From a bacterium (GTDB taxonomy: Bacteria; JAJVIF01; JAPKYR01), in contig JAPKYR010000216.1 in assembly GCA_026394215.1 (NCBI GenBank), positions 1 through 32,042 on the forward strand: DNA of 32,042 nucleotides, in the 5' to 3' direction. Position 1 is the stretch's first letter. Every line of letters starts with the position of its first letter. The translations under genes were made by a program, and so were the position numbers. Shown in pieces: positions 1 to 7,519 of the stretch. The notes under the pieces are model-generated. The model was not told the origin of the DNA, did not search any database, and saw only the letters and a list, made by a program, of their open reading frames with translations.

Positions 1-602
1 TGATAATCCGTGCCGGGACTCAGCAGCACCATGCAGGTCGGCCTGTTCTGAAAACCATCTTCCTGCATCTCATCCGCCGCTTCCAGAATCGACAGGTTCG
101 CGCCTATGCTTGCCCCTACTATTCCAATACTAGATGGATTAACGCAATCCAAGTTCCGCAAATATGCCAGCCCTGCCTGGATATCTTTCTGGCAATCCGC
201 CCAATTTTCATTGTTGAAATCCTCGTAGTTTATAGTCCCCCCGGCAGTCGATTCACCATGCCCCCTCATATCGATCGCAAGGGAATTAATTCCCGCTTCC
301 AGAAGTTTCTGCTGGAATCCTGCGTATGAATTTCTGTCCGATCCGAGCTGGTGAATTAACAGGCATGCCGGCCTGCGCTCGATCCCCGATGCTTTGACTA
401 AGGTCCCGATAATCGTGATACCGTCCGAAGTCGTAATTTCGACACGGCCATGGTCGGTTGCCCCGGCATTGTCCGTCCCGTCTGCGACGTTCTGATTGCC
501 ATTCGAATCGGAAGCATCTTTGTTGCCGGTACATGCTCCAATCACAAGTAGAAGAATTATAAGCGGAATGAGCCCCGGCAAAATGATTCTATTATTTTTC
601 AA
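1..602 (-). CDS. Alpha/beta-hydrolase lipoprotein, 3' end outside window
   Basis: About 200 codons are open from a TTG start at 602 to the window edge, so the C-terminus is missing. TTG is chosen because GGAGAG lies 7 nt upstream and the signal peptide begins directly after it. Residues 1-24 form a lipoprotein signal: a hydrophobic run ending in the lipobox I-G-A-C, with Cys24 as the predicted lipidation site. A Ser/Asn/Asp-rich linker follows, and then an alpha/beta-hydrolase fold: an LIHQLGSDR oxyanion-type turn, an IDMRGHGES strand-turn, and the nucleophile elbow GASIGA. The nucleophile is typical of dienelactone-hydrolase or esterase relatives. The Asp and His of the triad would lie beyond the window. 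It probably acts as an envelope-anchored esterase or peptidase of unknown substrate. The gene starts directly after the terminator-like hairpin of the S55 gene, so its own promoter position is unclear. Confidence 0.8.
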   Translation of the reverse strand, partial: MKNNRIILPGLIPLIILLLVIGACTGNKDASDSNGNQNVADGTDNAGATDHGRVEITTSDGITIIGTLVKASGIERRPACLLIHQLGSDRNSYAGFQQKLLEAGINSLAIDMRGHGESTAGGTINYEDFNNENWADCQKDIQAGLAYLRNLDCVNPSSIGIVGASIGANLSILEAADEMQEDGFQNRPTCMVLLSPGTDY

Positions 603-619
603 TGCCAGTCTCTCCTTTT

Positions 620-662
620 AAAAAAAATGCCTCGGCAAATTGCTGATAAATCTACCGAGGCA
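620..662 (-). terminator. Rho-independent terminator after S55 gene
   Basis: TGCCTCGG (628-635) pairs with CCGAGGCA (655-662). Read on the minus strand, the hairpin is followed by eight T residues (620-627). It lies 28 nt past the S55 stop codon. The T-tract runs directly into the ribosome binding site of the downstream hydrolase gene, so termination here must be partial if that gene is served by the same transcript. Confidence 0.8.
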
Positions 663-689
663 GAATTTTTCCGGAACGATTACTGTCTG

Positions 690-2834
690 TCAATCTCCAT
701 CTCTATATGGATTTCTGCTGCGGGGCCGAGGTTCAGGTTCCTGGCCCATGTCGGTATTCGGAGTCATGGTTTCATCCGTATATTCCCCATCCATCCCGCT
801 TTCATCCACATAATCCTCGCCAACTATCTCAATCGGAAGACTGTAGTAACCATATATTACGTCATCCATCATCATTACGGTTTTTACCGGTTCAGGCTCT
901 TTGTAATTATCCTGCAGATAATAATAAGGATCTGTCGACCCTAACCTGAGAAGCTCAATGACGATAGAATTATATGGATCCATTTCCTCGAAAGCCTTGA
1001 TCGATTCATCCAGGTTCTCAGGCGGCATGTAATAATAAGATCCGATGTCCATAGACGGATCATAGTAATAGCCCATACCGTACATCCCGGAGCTGCTACC
1101 GCCCATGATTTCGATCGATGTCTGACCGACCGGAAAATCGTCGGGAATTACCATGTCGATGACTTTTTGAATCGTATCCTGCCTGTACGGCCGGAGCGTC
1201 ACGAGCAGTTCGATTGTGTCGCCGGGATGATATTTGACGAGGTTTGACGCCATCCCCATTGTTGCGTCGTATCCGGGCGCCATCGGCATACCGTTCATGT
1301 ACGTACTTTGATCGTAAGGATAAGGAGCCTGCTGCAGCCACAGAGCCGCATTGTTAATTGAAGAGTCTTTCTCGACTTTATCCGCTTCATCATTAGACGG
1401 GCCTGTGTACCCTTGAGCGCCGGGTCCCATATTCGGGGCGTTATTGAACCGCGCGCGCGTGATATCCATCGTCTGCCTTGCGCTGGTTATCTCTACATTT
1501 ATCTCGACCCTTGTCAGTTTTATCTCGCGGTATGAATTTCCGGTTGTCAGCATACTCAAAGCCTGCATGAATTCACCGAGAGCCATGGATGTATCATAAT
1601 CTCCCCAGACAAGGTTTTCCCGGGTAATGGGATTTTCGAGACCTTCGCCATAAATTGAAAAACCAACCTTCACCGTTCCAGGTCCCGATCTGTCAGACCC
1701 AAAGACAAGCCCTTCCATAGGCAGCATCATGCCAAGCATGGGTAGCCAGTCTTCCTTATTGATCACACTGTAATCGAAATTTCGCGTGCGGTCGATATCG
1801 CGGTCGACTACCTGCATATGAAAATCCACGAGGTCCGGAACCATTCCCAATTGTCCCGCGATACACGATAGACGGTCCTGGGTCACAGTACCCACGACTT
1901 CGAGCGGTTGTCCCATCTTGTACGACCTGTCCATGGCAGGCATTGTGAAAAGAATCTCGGTTGTGATGAATGGAAGGTTTGTTTCGCCATCGGAAAGGAA
2001 CGGATGTCCAAACGCTAGAAACCTTCCGTCATCGCCGACCCACGTTAATGTCCCGACAGCGGTCAGGTCGAGGTCGCCCGTAGCCAACTGCGCTCCGATA
2101 CTGGCTCCTCCTTCGAGGTTAACCGGACCAAGCATCGTCGGGACGCCGTCTTCCATGCTGCTGCCAGGTCCCTGTACCAGTTCCATGTATGGGAGTTTAT
2201 CTTTCGCAAATTCATTCAGGGAATCGAATCCCCTCTGCGATAATCCCGAAACTATCAGAGGGGTTGCGCACGGTTTCATAATCAGGGTTTCATCGCCATA
2301 TATGTCCTGAAGCTGCGCAGGATCATCGCCATAGTCTGCGAGATAAATGCTTTCGACAGTCCTCTCTCCAAGCTCAATCGGCGCATCGAGACATTCCGGA
2401 GCCTGGCCGATTCTGACAGGTTCCTCATCGGGATATGTCCAAGCGCGGAGCATTTCGTGAATCGGGGTTGCGCCGCAAACATCGCCCTCCGTATAATACG
2501 CGCCCCAGCTCACTGCTCCGATTAATTTACCGTCAATGTAGATCGGGCTTCCCGAATAACCTCCGGCGATCCCGCCCGATGCATCGACAACATCTCCTGA
2601 AATCCGGATTAATATCAACGGTCCGCCGTTGAATCCCATGCTTCTGAAAACATTTATAACCTCGACGTCGAATTCACGGATTTCGGTACCCTGAATTACT
2701 GTCTTCCCGATACCGTGCATTCCAGGCTGGATTTCGCTTACCGTCATTGTCGGAACATCCGCCAATGCTGGTACGGTAATAAATAGAAAAAACATTACAC
2801 TTAATCCGGTTAACAGGATGGATCGAAAGTTCAT
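690..2834 (-). CDS. Exported SpoIVB-type (S55) peptidase-domain protein
   Basis: The protein has 714 residues. Residues 1-25 form a Sec signal peptide (hydrophobic LLTGLSVMFFLFITVPALA). Residues about 30-330 match the SpoIVB peptidase (MEROPS S55) domain. Hallmarks are an N-terminal GMHGIGKTVIQGT segment followed by FDVEVI, the nucleophile region GGYSGSPIYIDGKLIGAVSWG near residues 91-111, and a following ATPIHEML. These agree with the Bacillus SpoIVB family, whose active serine lies in a G-x-S-G-S-P turn. The remaining ~380 residues have no domain I recognise and include a Tyr/Met/Pro-rich stretch (about residues 580-615) and an acidic, Pro-rich tail. ATG at 2834 is preceded by TGGAG. In spore formers SpoIVB cleaves SpoIVFA, but no sporulation genes are visible here, so a general envelope role is more likely. 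Whether it is catalytically active is not shown. Confidence 0.8.
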   Translation of the reverse strand: MNFRSILLTGLSVMFFLFITVPALADVPTMTVSEIQPGMHGIGKTVIQGTEIREFDVEVINVFRSMGFNGGPLILIRISGDVVDASGGIAGGYSGSPIYIDGKLIGAVSWGAYYTEGDVCGATPIHEMLRAWTYPDEEPVRIGQAPECLDAPIELGERTVESIYLADYGDDPAQLQDIYGDETLIMKPCATPLIVSGLSQRGFDSLNEFAKDKLPYMELVQGPGSSMEDGVPTMLGPVNLEGGASIGAQLATGDLDLTAVGTLTWVGDDGRFLAFGHPFLSDGETNLPFITTEILFTMPAMDRSYKMGQPLEVVGTVTQDRLSCIAGQLGMVPDLVDFHMQVVDRDIDRTRNFDYSVINKEDWLPMLGMMLPMEGLVFGSDRSGPGTVKVGFSIYGEGLENPITRENLVWGDYDTSMALGEFMQALSMLTTGNSYREIKLTRVEINVEITSARQTMDITRARFNNAPNMGPGAQGYTGPSNDEADKVEKDSSINNAALWLQQAPYPYDQSTYMNGMPMAPGYDATMGMASNLVKYHPGDTIELLVTLRPYRQDTIQKVIDMVIPDDFPVGQTSIEIMGGSSSGMYGMGYYYDPSMDIGSYYYMPPENLDESIKAFEEMDPYNSIVIELLRLGSTDPYYYLQDNYKEPEPVKTVMMMDDVIYGYYSLPIEIVGEDYVDESGMDGEYTDETMTPNTDMGQEPEPRPRSRNPYRDGD

Positions 2835-2866
2835 ATCGTCGGCTCCAGATTTTGAAATTTACCTCT

Positions 2867-2914
2867 ATATTAGCAGGTATACAGATTCAATCTAATAAAC
2901 TCAGGCGAGTTTAT
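2867..2914 (-). promoter_or_regulatory. Putative promoter and operator palindrome for S55 gene
   Basis: On the minus strand TTAGAT (2890-2895) and an extended -10 TGcTAATAT (-10 hexamer at 2867-2872) are 17 nt apart, about 30 nt upstream of the S55 start. A perfect 8-bp palindrome, ATAAACTC-AGGC-GAGTTTAT (2895-2914), touches the -35 box, where a repressor or activator could bind. The -35 match is weak. Confidence 0.4.
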
Positions 2915-2979
2915 CACAAATTCGCATAGGATTGAAACATATGTTGAAAGACACTGATAGGATGGTAAAGTTCAGTGTG

Positions 2980-3030
2980 CCATCTTCTTCCAGAAGATGG
3001 GCCGACTGTGTCGACGGCTTCCAGCCGTCG
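2980..3030 (-). repeat. Two GGA-loop hairpins (H1, H2) of a dispersed family
   Basis: Read on the minus strand, these are perfect hairpins with a 3-nt GGA loop. H1 is CCATCTTCT-GGA-AGAAGATGG (2980-3000, 9 bp). H2 is CGACGGCT-GGA-AGCCGTCG (3012-3030, 8 bp). Each is followed on its 3' side by CACAC or ACACA. Stem sequences are unrelated while loop and flank are constant, and four more members occur in the window. They lie in the 424-nt gap between the S55 gene and fusA. The gap also holds a REP-like inverted repeat and the S55 promoter, and contains no convincing gene. Confidence 0.7.
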
Positions 3031-3121
3031 CAGACGATTTACAAACCAACCCACCCTATTTCGTATCCTCTTAACTCATGCCCTCATATTCAATTTTCGA
3101 TTAAGTTAGTACCATTGGTGC

Positions 3122-3170
3122 CTGTCCCCGATATTTCCAATTTTCCGCTAAAATGTTCCATCGGGGACAG
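3122..3170. repeat. REP-like inverted repeat (CTGTCCCCGAT)
   Basis: CTGTCCCCGAT (3122-3132) and its exact reverse complement (3160-3170) flank a 27-nt AT-rich centre. The CTGTCCCC / GGGGACAG core recurs in the longer element at 6509-6645, so both belong to one REP/REPIN-like family. No RAYT-type transposase is present in the window. Confidence 0.6.
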
Positions 3171-3198
3171 TCACACGGCTTCCGGAATAGGCAATAAC

Positions 3199-3248
3199 TA
3201 TGTGCTGGAAGCACATAACACGCTTAATCATTCGCTGGAAGCGAATGA
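3199..3248 (+). repeat. Two GGA-loop hairpins (H3, H4) at the fusA 3' end
   Basis: H3 is TATGTGCT-GGA-AGCACATA (3199-3217) followed by ACAC. H4 is TCATTCGCT-GGA-AGCGAATGA (3228-3248) followed by CACAC. They are in the opposite orientation to H1 and H2. H4 lies 10 nt beyond the fusA stop codon (3259), where no U-tract terminator is visible, so it may define or stabilise the fusA mRNA end. That function is inferred from position only. Confidence 0.7.
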
Positions 3249-3258
3249 CACACTCTCG

Positions 3259-5343
3259 TTATTCATCCTCTTCGGCGGCATGTCCGGACTGGTAAGCCTC
3301 GATTATCTTCTTCGCGACATCCGGCGGGACTTCCTCGTAATGGTTGAACTCGATTTCAAAGCTTCCCCGTCCTCCCGTCATCGAGTTGATATCGGCGGAG
3401 TAGCTCAGAATCTCCTTCATCGGCACAGTACCTTTCACGACTACGTACCGACCCTTATTTTCGGTGCCAACTATCCGGCCGCGTTTCGACGTCAGGTCGC
3501 CCATAATATCCCCCATGTTCTCTTCGGGGACCTTGATCTCGATATTGTAAATCGGCTCCATCAGTATCGGGGTTGCTTGCTGGAATCCCGCTTTGAACCC
3601 TTTCTTGGCCGCGGTGATAAACGCAATTTCCTTCGAATCTACTGCATGATATTTCCCGTCGTACACTGATACCTTGACATCGACAACCGGCGACCCGGAT
3701 AGCGGACCTGCCACAAGGGCTTGTAGTACGCCCTTTTCGACAGCAGGAATAAACTGCCTCGGAATCGATCCCCCGAAAATTGCATCGACGAACTCGAATC
3801 CTACGCCTCTAGGCTGCGGTTCGAGCCTGAGCCAGCATTCCCCAAATTGCCCAGCGCCGCCGGTCTGCTTTTTATGCCTGCCCTGGACCTCGGCCTTACC
3901 CTTTATTGTCTCACGGTAAGCGACGGTCGGAAGCTTCTGCTCGACTTCGATACCGAATTTATTCTTCAATTTTTCAAGCGAGACAGTTATATGCGCCTGC
4001 CCCATACCGCTGATGACAAGCTCCTTGGTCTCAGGATTCCGGTCAGCGTGAAAACTCGCGTCCTCTTCAAGGATTCGATTCACGCCCTGCGACATTTTCT
4101 GCTCATCGTCGCGGCTTTTCGGGACAATCGCCCGCCAGAATACCGACTGCGGATATTCGACAGGCTTGTAAAGTATTGGTTTTTCCTGATCGCATACTGT
4201 ATTGTTTGTTTTTGTCGCGGCCAGTTTTTGAAATGCCCCGATCATTCCGACACTGAGTTCTTTAACCTGTATCCTGTCTTTGCCCTTCAAAATAAACATC
4301 CCGCTCATGCGTTCCTTCGAATCGAGAGTGGAATTATAAACTTGTTGATCGGATGTAATCGCGCCGGAATACACCCGGATTATATTCAGCCTGCCTGCAT
4401 GCGGATCGACAAGCGTTTTGAAACAATATGCGCTGAATGGTTCGTCCAGCGATGGTTTCCGCTCGATCTCTTCGTCCGTACCCGGCTTCGTCCCCTTCTT
4501 CGGAGGCACTTCGGCGGGCGACGGCAATAGATCGCATACCGCGTCCATCAATGTCTGAATGCCTATATTTTTTGTGGCGCTTCCGCAGAAAACCGGAAGC
4601 ACATCGCGTCTTAAAACCGCCTGTTTCAAAGCGCCCGAAAGCTCCGACCTCGTAAGCTCCTCGCCCGAAAACATTTTTTCCATCAGGGCTTCGTCCGTCT
4701 CCGCGATATTATCGATCATCTCCGTCCTGGCTACCTCGATTTCCTCCACCATATCGGCAGGGATATCGACTTTCTCGGGCTTTTTACCGTCGCCCGGGAA
4801 TTTGTACGCTACCCCGCCCAGAAGATCGACTATTCCTTCAAAACCAGCGGCAAGCCCAATCGGATAATTCAATACGAGAGGTCTGCCGAATGTTGCCCTG
4901 ATAGACTCCAGCGCCGTTTCAATATCGGCATTGTCCCTGTCCAGTTTATTTATGAAAATAATCCTTGGTAATTCCAATTCATCGACAAATTCCATGACCT
5001 TCTCAGTCATTACCTCGACGCCCGACATTGCGTCGACCACCAGGACGACTCCATCCGCAGCCCTGAGCGATGCTTTCGTCTCAAGGATAAAATCCGCATA
5101 ACCCGGTGTATCGATTATCGTCAGATTAAGTTTTTTCCACGCGAGCGGATAAAAACTCGTTGAAATCGTGATTTTACGGGCAACCTCCTCATCCTGAAAA
5201 TCGAGAACCGTGTTTCCAGCTTCGATTGTTCCAAGGCGGGTAGTGTCGCCGATGTTGTAGATCATGGCTTCCCCGATAGAGGTTTTACCGCAGTCGCCAT
5301 GGCCTGTTAACGCGAAATTCCTGATGCTGTGAATGTCTGCCAC
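3259..5343 (-). CDS. fusA: Elongation factor G-like GTPase (EF-G2 / FusA2 type)
   Basis: At 694 residues this is full length for the EF-G family. The start is GTG at 5343 with GGAG 8 nt upstream. G-domain motifs visible are P-loop GHGDCGKTS (14-22), G2 KITISTSF, G3 DTPGYADF (78-85) and G4 NKLD (132-135). The EF-G domain II-V order follows, including the domain IV segment GGAGQFGECWLRLEP and the domain V end LTSKRGRIVGTENKGRYVVVKG. Two features place it in the EF-G2/FusA2 branch rather than the main translocase: the GHGDCGKT P-loop, and DTPGY where translocases have DTPGH, which replaces the catalytic histidine. Family knowledge suggests an accessory or specialised ribosomal role; the main fusA would be elsewhere. 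A small hairpin, TGCCCG/CGGGCA (5360-5380), lies just upstream of its ribosome binding site. Confidence 0.9.
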   Translation of the reverse strand: MADIHSIRNFALTGHGDCGKTSIGEAMIYNIGDTTRLGTIEAGNTVLDFQDEEVARKITISTSFYPLAWKKLNLTIIDTPGYADFILETKASLRAADGVVLVVDAMSGVEVMTEKVMEFVDELELPRIIFINKLDRDNADIETALESIRATFGRPLVLNYPIGLAAGFEGIVDLLGGVAYKFPGDGKKPEKVDIPADMVEEIEVARTEMIDNIAETDEALMEKMFSGEELTRSELSGALKQAVLRRDVLPVFCGSATKNIGIQTLMDAVCDLLPSPAEVPPKKGTKPGTDEEIERKPSLDEPFSAYCFKTLVDPHAGRLNIIRVYSGAITSDQQVYNSTLDSKERMSGMFILKGKDRIQVKELSVGMIGAFQKLAATKTNNTVCDQEKPILYKPVEYPQSVFWRAIVPKSRDDEQKMSQGVNRILEEDASFHADRNPETKELVISGMGQAHITVSLEKLKNKFGIEVEQKLPTVAYRETIKGKAEVQGRHKKQTGGAGQFGECWLRLEPQPRGVGFEFVDAIFGGSIPRQFIPAVEKGVLQALVAGPLSGSPVVDVKVSVYDGKYHAVDSKEIAFITAAKKGFKAGFQQATPILMEPIYNIEIKVPEENMGDIMGDLTSKRGRIVGTENKGRYVVVKGTVPMKEILSYSADINSMTGGRGSFEIEFNHYEEVPPDVAKKIIEAYQSGHAAEEDE

Positions 5344-5587
5344 AATATAGCTCCGAATTTGCCCGATTTTTGTCCGGGCACGCTAAAATAAATGTATCCC
5401 TTTCAGGGTAACCTTGGAAAACTAACATATTTCCTTATCGCGGGCAAGGCTTAGGGGGGATTTGTGAGGCGGTAAAGTGAGAAAGTCCCCTTCTGGCGAA
5501 GGAGAAATGGTCAGTGGGTGATAGAGGAAAAAGGCAGCCATCCCTGATTTCCCAATTTATGATTTATAAATGATATAATATAATGAA
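5344..5587. other. Intergenic region between divergent fusA and orphan gene
   Basis: This 244-nt gap contains TGCCCG...CGGGCA (5360-5365/5375-5380), a small hairpin 5' of the fusA ribosome binding site, and a short CCTTC-TGGC-GAAGG hairpin near 5488-5501. An AT-rich stretch with TATAAA and TATAAT (5565-5579) directly abuts the ATG of the next gene and may be its -10 region, although no -35 box is evident. I see no small gene. Confidence 0.4.
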
Positions 5588-6424
5588 ATGGAGTTTTACC
5601 TTATAACAGAATCCACTATCTATCCACGTCACTGCAGGATAACCAGGCAACTTGGGTTGATGGAATTTGCCACCCCGTTTGTTTTGGTAGAGTTAGATGC
5701 GCCTATGCCCTGGTATTTATGGACAGATATTATTAAAGACACGCAACATTCCACTAACCATTTAGTGCTAAGCACCTACATCGATTCCTATCTTTTATGG
5801 CCTAAAATCCCTTCTGGAAAGCAAATACCGGTAAATGCCTGGGAATTTAAAGATGGAATCTCGCATCAGGGCAAGCTGCTCCGTAAAAATTTAAAAAGAA
5901 GTGATCGAGGTTTTATAGTCAACACCTATAAGGAAGCAATACTATATGGGAGTTTTTCGTTCGATCCTGATGGACTCATAAAATCGATGATGGATCATAT
6001 AGATTATGAGGTTAATAAAACAAAATTATATACCACATACAAACTATCCAAAGCTATTCCTGACCCTCCGATACCATTTTACCAGAGATTGAAAGCATTG
6101 TTGATCAACATTTTGTCGAACCAAAAATGCACGCTAATATGTCTAGATAATCCAATTCCTGAAAATATTAAAATCGAATGGCCGCAGGAAGGCAATACAA
6201 GGACGATTTCTCCGGATACACAAATCGATTTTTTATATGACAGAGTTAGAAAGTCTAACTGCATAATAACAGGTGAGATTAAAATTCCAGATTTAAGAGA
6301 AATTAAGATTGATGGCATACATGGCAATCCAAGAGAAGTCAATGAGTATCTTTTTGAGTCATTAAAAACACCATTCGTGATTTCATCTCCTTCAGAGCAT
6401 GAAGACTGGTACATAACATATTAA
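5588..6424 (+). CDS. Orphan hypothetical protein on an AT-rich island
   Basis: The protein has 278 residues with no domain I recognise. It is predicted soluble, without signal peptide or membrane segment, and rich in Ile, Lys, Asn and aromatic residues. The coding DNA is markedly more AT-rich than the genes on either side and uses A/T-ending codons, which suggests recent acquisition. There is no Shine-Dalgarno sequence before ATG 5588; TATAAT at 5574-5579 sits only 8 nt upstream, so the message could be nearly leaderless. Some sequence features are LVLSTYIDSYLLWP, a DIIKDTQH segment and a C-terminal SSPSEHEDWYITY. It stands alone, on the opposite strand to both neighbours and beside a REPIN-like element. 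Genomic islands often carry defence or immunity cargo, but nothing in the sequence shows that here. Confidence 0.75.
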   Translation: MEFYLITESTIYPRHCRITRQLGLMEFATPFVLVELDAPMPWYLWTDIIKDTQHSTNHLVLSTYIDSYLLWPKIPSGKQIPVNAWEFKDGISHQGKLLRKNLKRSDRGFIVNTYKEAILYGSFSFDPDGLIKSMMDHIDYEVNKTKLYTTYKLSKAIPDPPIPFYQRLKALLINILSNQKCTLICLDNPIPENIKIEWPQEGNTRTISPDTQIDFLYDRVRKSNCIITGEIKIPDLREIKIDGIHGNPREVNEYLFESLKTPFVISSPSEHEDWYITY

Positions 6425-6435
6425 ATAATAAATCT

Positions 6436-6452
6436 TGGGCAGCGGGTGCCCA
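6436..6452. repeat. Short hairpin after orphan gene
   Basis: TGGGCA-GCGGG-TGCCCA forms a 6-bp stem 12 nt after the stop codon at 6424. There is no following U-tract, so it is at best a weak 3' end structure. Confidence 0.35.
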
Positions 6453-6508
6453 CGACATTAGTTCTTTGTCTCAAGCAACCAAAATGGAAGTTGATCAAAT
6501 GGCATTTA

Positions 6509-6645
6509 GGAAATTGGGGGAAATTGGGGACAGGTAACTCATTTCGAAAATCCGGTATATTCGAATAAGATTGGGCACAACAAAGCGCATTTGGCTGGTC
6601 AATTGAAAAGAGTTACCTGTCCCCAATTTCCTGTCCCCAATTTCC
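6509..6645. repeat. REPIN-like nested inverted repeat
   Basis: A perfect 22-bp inverted repeat (6519-6540 against 6610-6631) encloses a 69-nt centre. It is nested in a second 11-bp pair, GGAAATTGGGG (6509-6519) and CCCCAATTTCC (6635-6645). Both arms contain GGGGACAG/CTGTCCCC, as does the shorter element at 3122-3170. Two REPs in inverted orientation around a short spacer is the definition of a REPIN, a non-autonomous element mobilised by RAYT (IS200/IS605-like) transposases. The element ends 4 nt short of the usp stop codon, so it forms the 3' end of that transcript. No encoded transposase lies in the window. Confidence 0.75.
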
Positions 6646-6649
6646 GGTT

Positions 6650-7519
6650 TCACTTAAACAACATCACTGGCGATTTTGACGTCCTCAAAACCTCCTCCGC
6701 GACCGATCCGAGAAAAAATTCCCTTATCGGCCGATCCCCGAACGCCCCCATGCAGATCAACGATTCCGGGTTGGACTCGCTCATTTCAAGTAGTGCGGGT
6801 GCAGCCCTGTCGCCTGATTCATGATTCGTAAATTCAGTATCATACGACGCGGTTATTTCCTTAGCCTGCCCCTTTGTCATCTCCAGCCAGGTTTCATCCG
6901 ACCAGCTCATAACCACTCTGACCGGGATTTTCATGTTCTCCCCAATCATCCCAGCCCATGCAAGCGCCTGTCTGGATCTCGGAAGGTTGTCGAACCCCAC
7001 TATGACCGACTTCAATTCCGCATACTCGCTTGTCGCTAAGAACACCGGACATTCGCCTTTACGAATAACCGCCTCGCTCGTGCTTCCCCATAATCCGGCT
7101 TTTAATTTCTGCATCTCCCCCCACAGTCCCATGAAAATCACATCGGCGTTTGCCGACTCATCTATCAGGAATTTTATCGGATTCGCGGCCTCGACCCGTG
7201 TCGTATATTCGACCGGATTTTCAACTTCCTTAGAAAGCTCCGAAAGAGCCTTGACCTCTTCCAGAAGGTCCTCACCCCTGGCAATCAGTTTGGCTTTGAG
7301 TTCCAGCTTGATTTTCTGCCGGTATGGGATATCGCCAAGCGTACCGATTCCCTGCAACGCCATCACGGTAAGATCGAACACGGGATTCGCGAGAACCCTC
7401 TCATCGGCGATGTAAGTAATATCAATCCTGCCCGGAACATGCCTCGCGAACTCAATCGCGTATCGTAACGCGGAATTTCCAAGGTTGGAGCCATCGTACG
7501 GGACCAGGTATTTTTTCAT
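6650..7519 (-). CDS. Tandem-domain universal stress protein (UspA family)
   Basis: The protein has 289 residues and two Usp domains. Domain 1 starts at residue 1 with the typical KYLVPYDGSNLGNSALRYAIEFA; domain 2 begins near residue 168 with SVIVGFDNLPRSRQALAWA. The second domain has an intact nucleotide-binding signature G-2x-G-9x-G-S (GAFG...FFLGS) followed by SVAEEVLRTSKSPVML. The first has a near match (GLWG, then ten residues, then GS), so domain 2 at least probably binds ATP. It is cytoplasmic. Its ATG overlaps the stop of the upstream Wzz-like gene by ATGA, which implies translational coupling. Usp proteins act as nucleotide-dependent regulators under stress. Coupling here to an envelope polysaccharide-type membrane protein is the useful clue to its role. 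Confidence 0.88.
   Translation of the reverse strand: MKKYLVPYDGSNLGNSALRYAIEFARHVPGRIDITYIADERVLANPVFDLTVMALQGIGTLGDIPYRQKIKLELKAKLIARGEDLLEEVKALSELSKEVENPVEYTTRVEAANPIKFLIDESANADVIFMGLWGEMQKLKAGLWGSTSEAVIRKGECPVFLATSEYAELKSVIVGFDNLPRSRQALAWAGMIGENMKIPVRVVMSWSDETWLEMTKGQAKEITASYDTEFTNHESGDRAAPALLEMSESNPESLICMGAFGDRPIREFFLGSVAEEVLRTSKSPVMLFK

Noticed and set aside
2932-3669. 245-codon plus-strand frame over the repeat region and the fusA 3' end
   Set aside because: It is mostly antisense to the conserved fusA coding sequence. Its 5' part is made of hairpin repeats, and it has no ribosome binding site or recognisable protein features.
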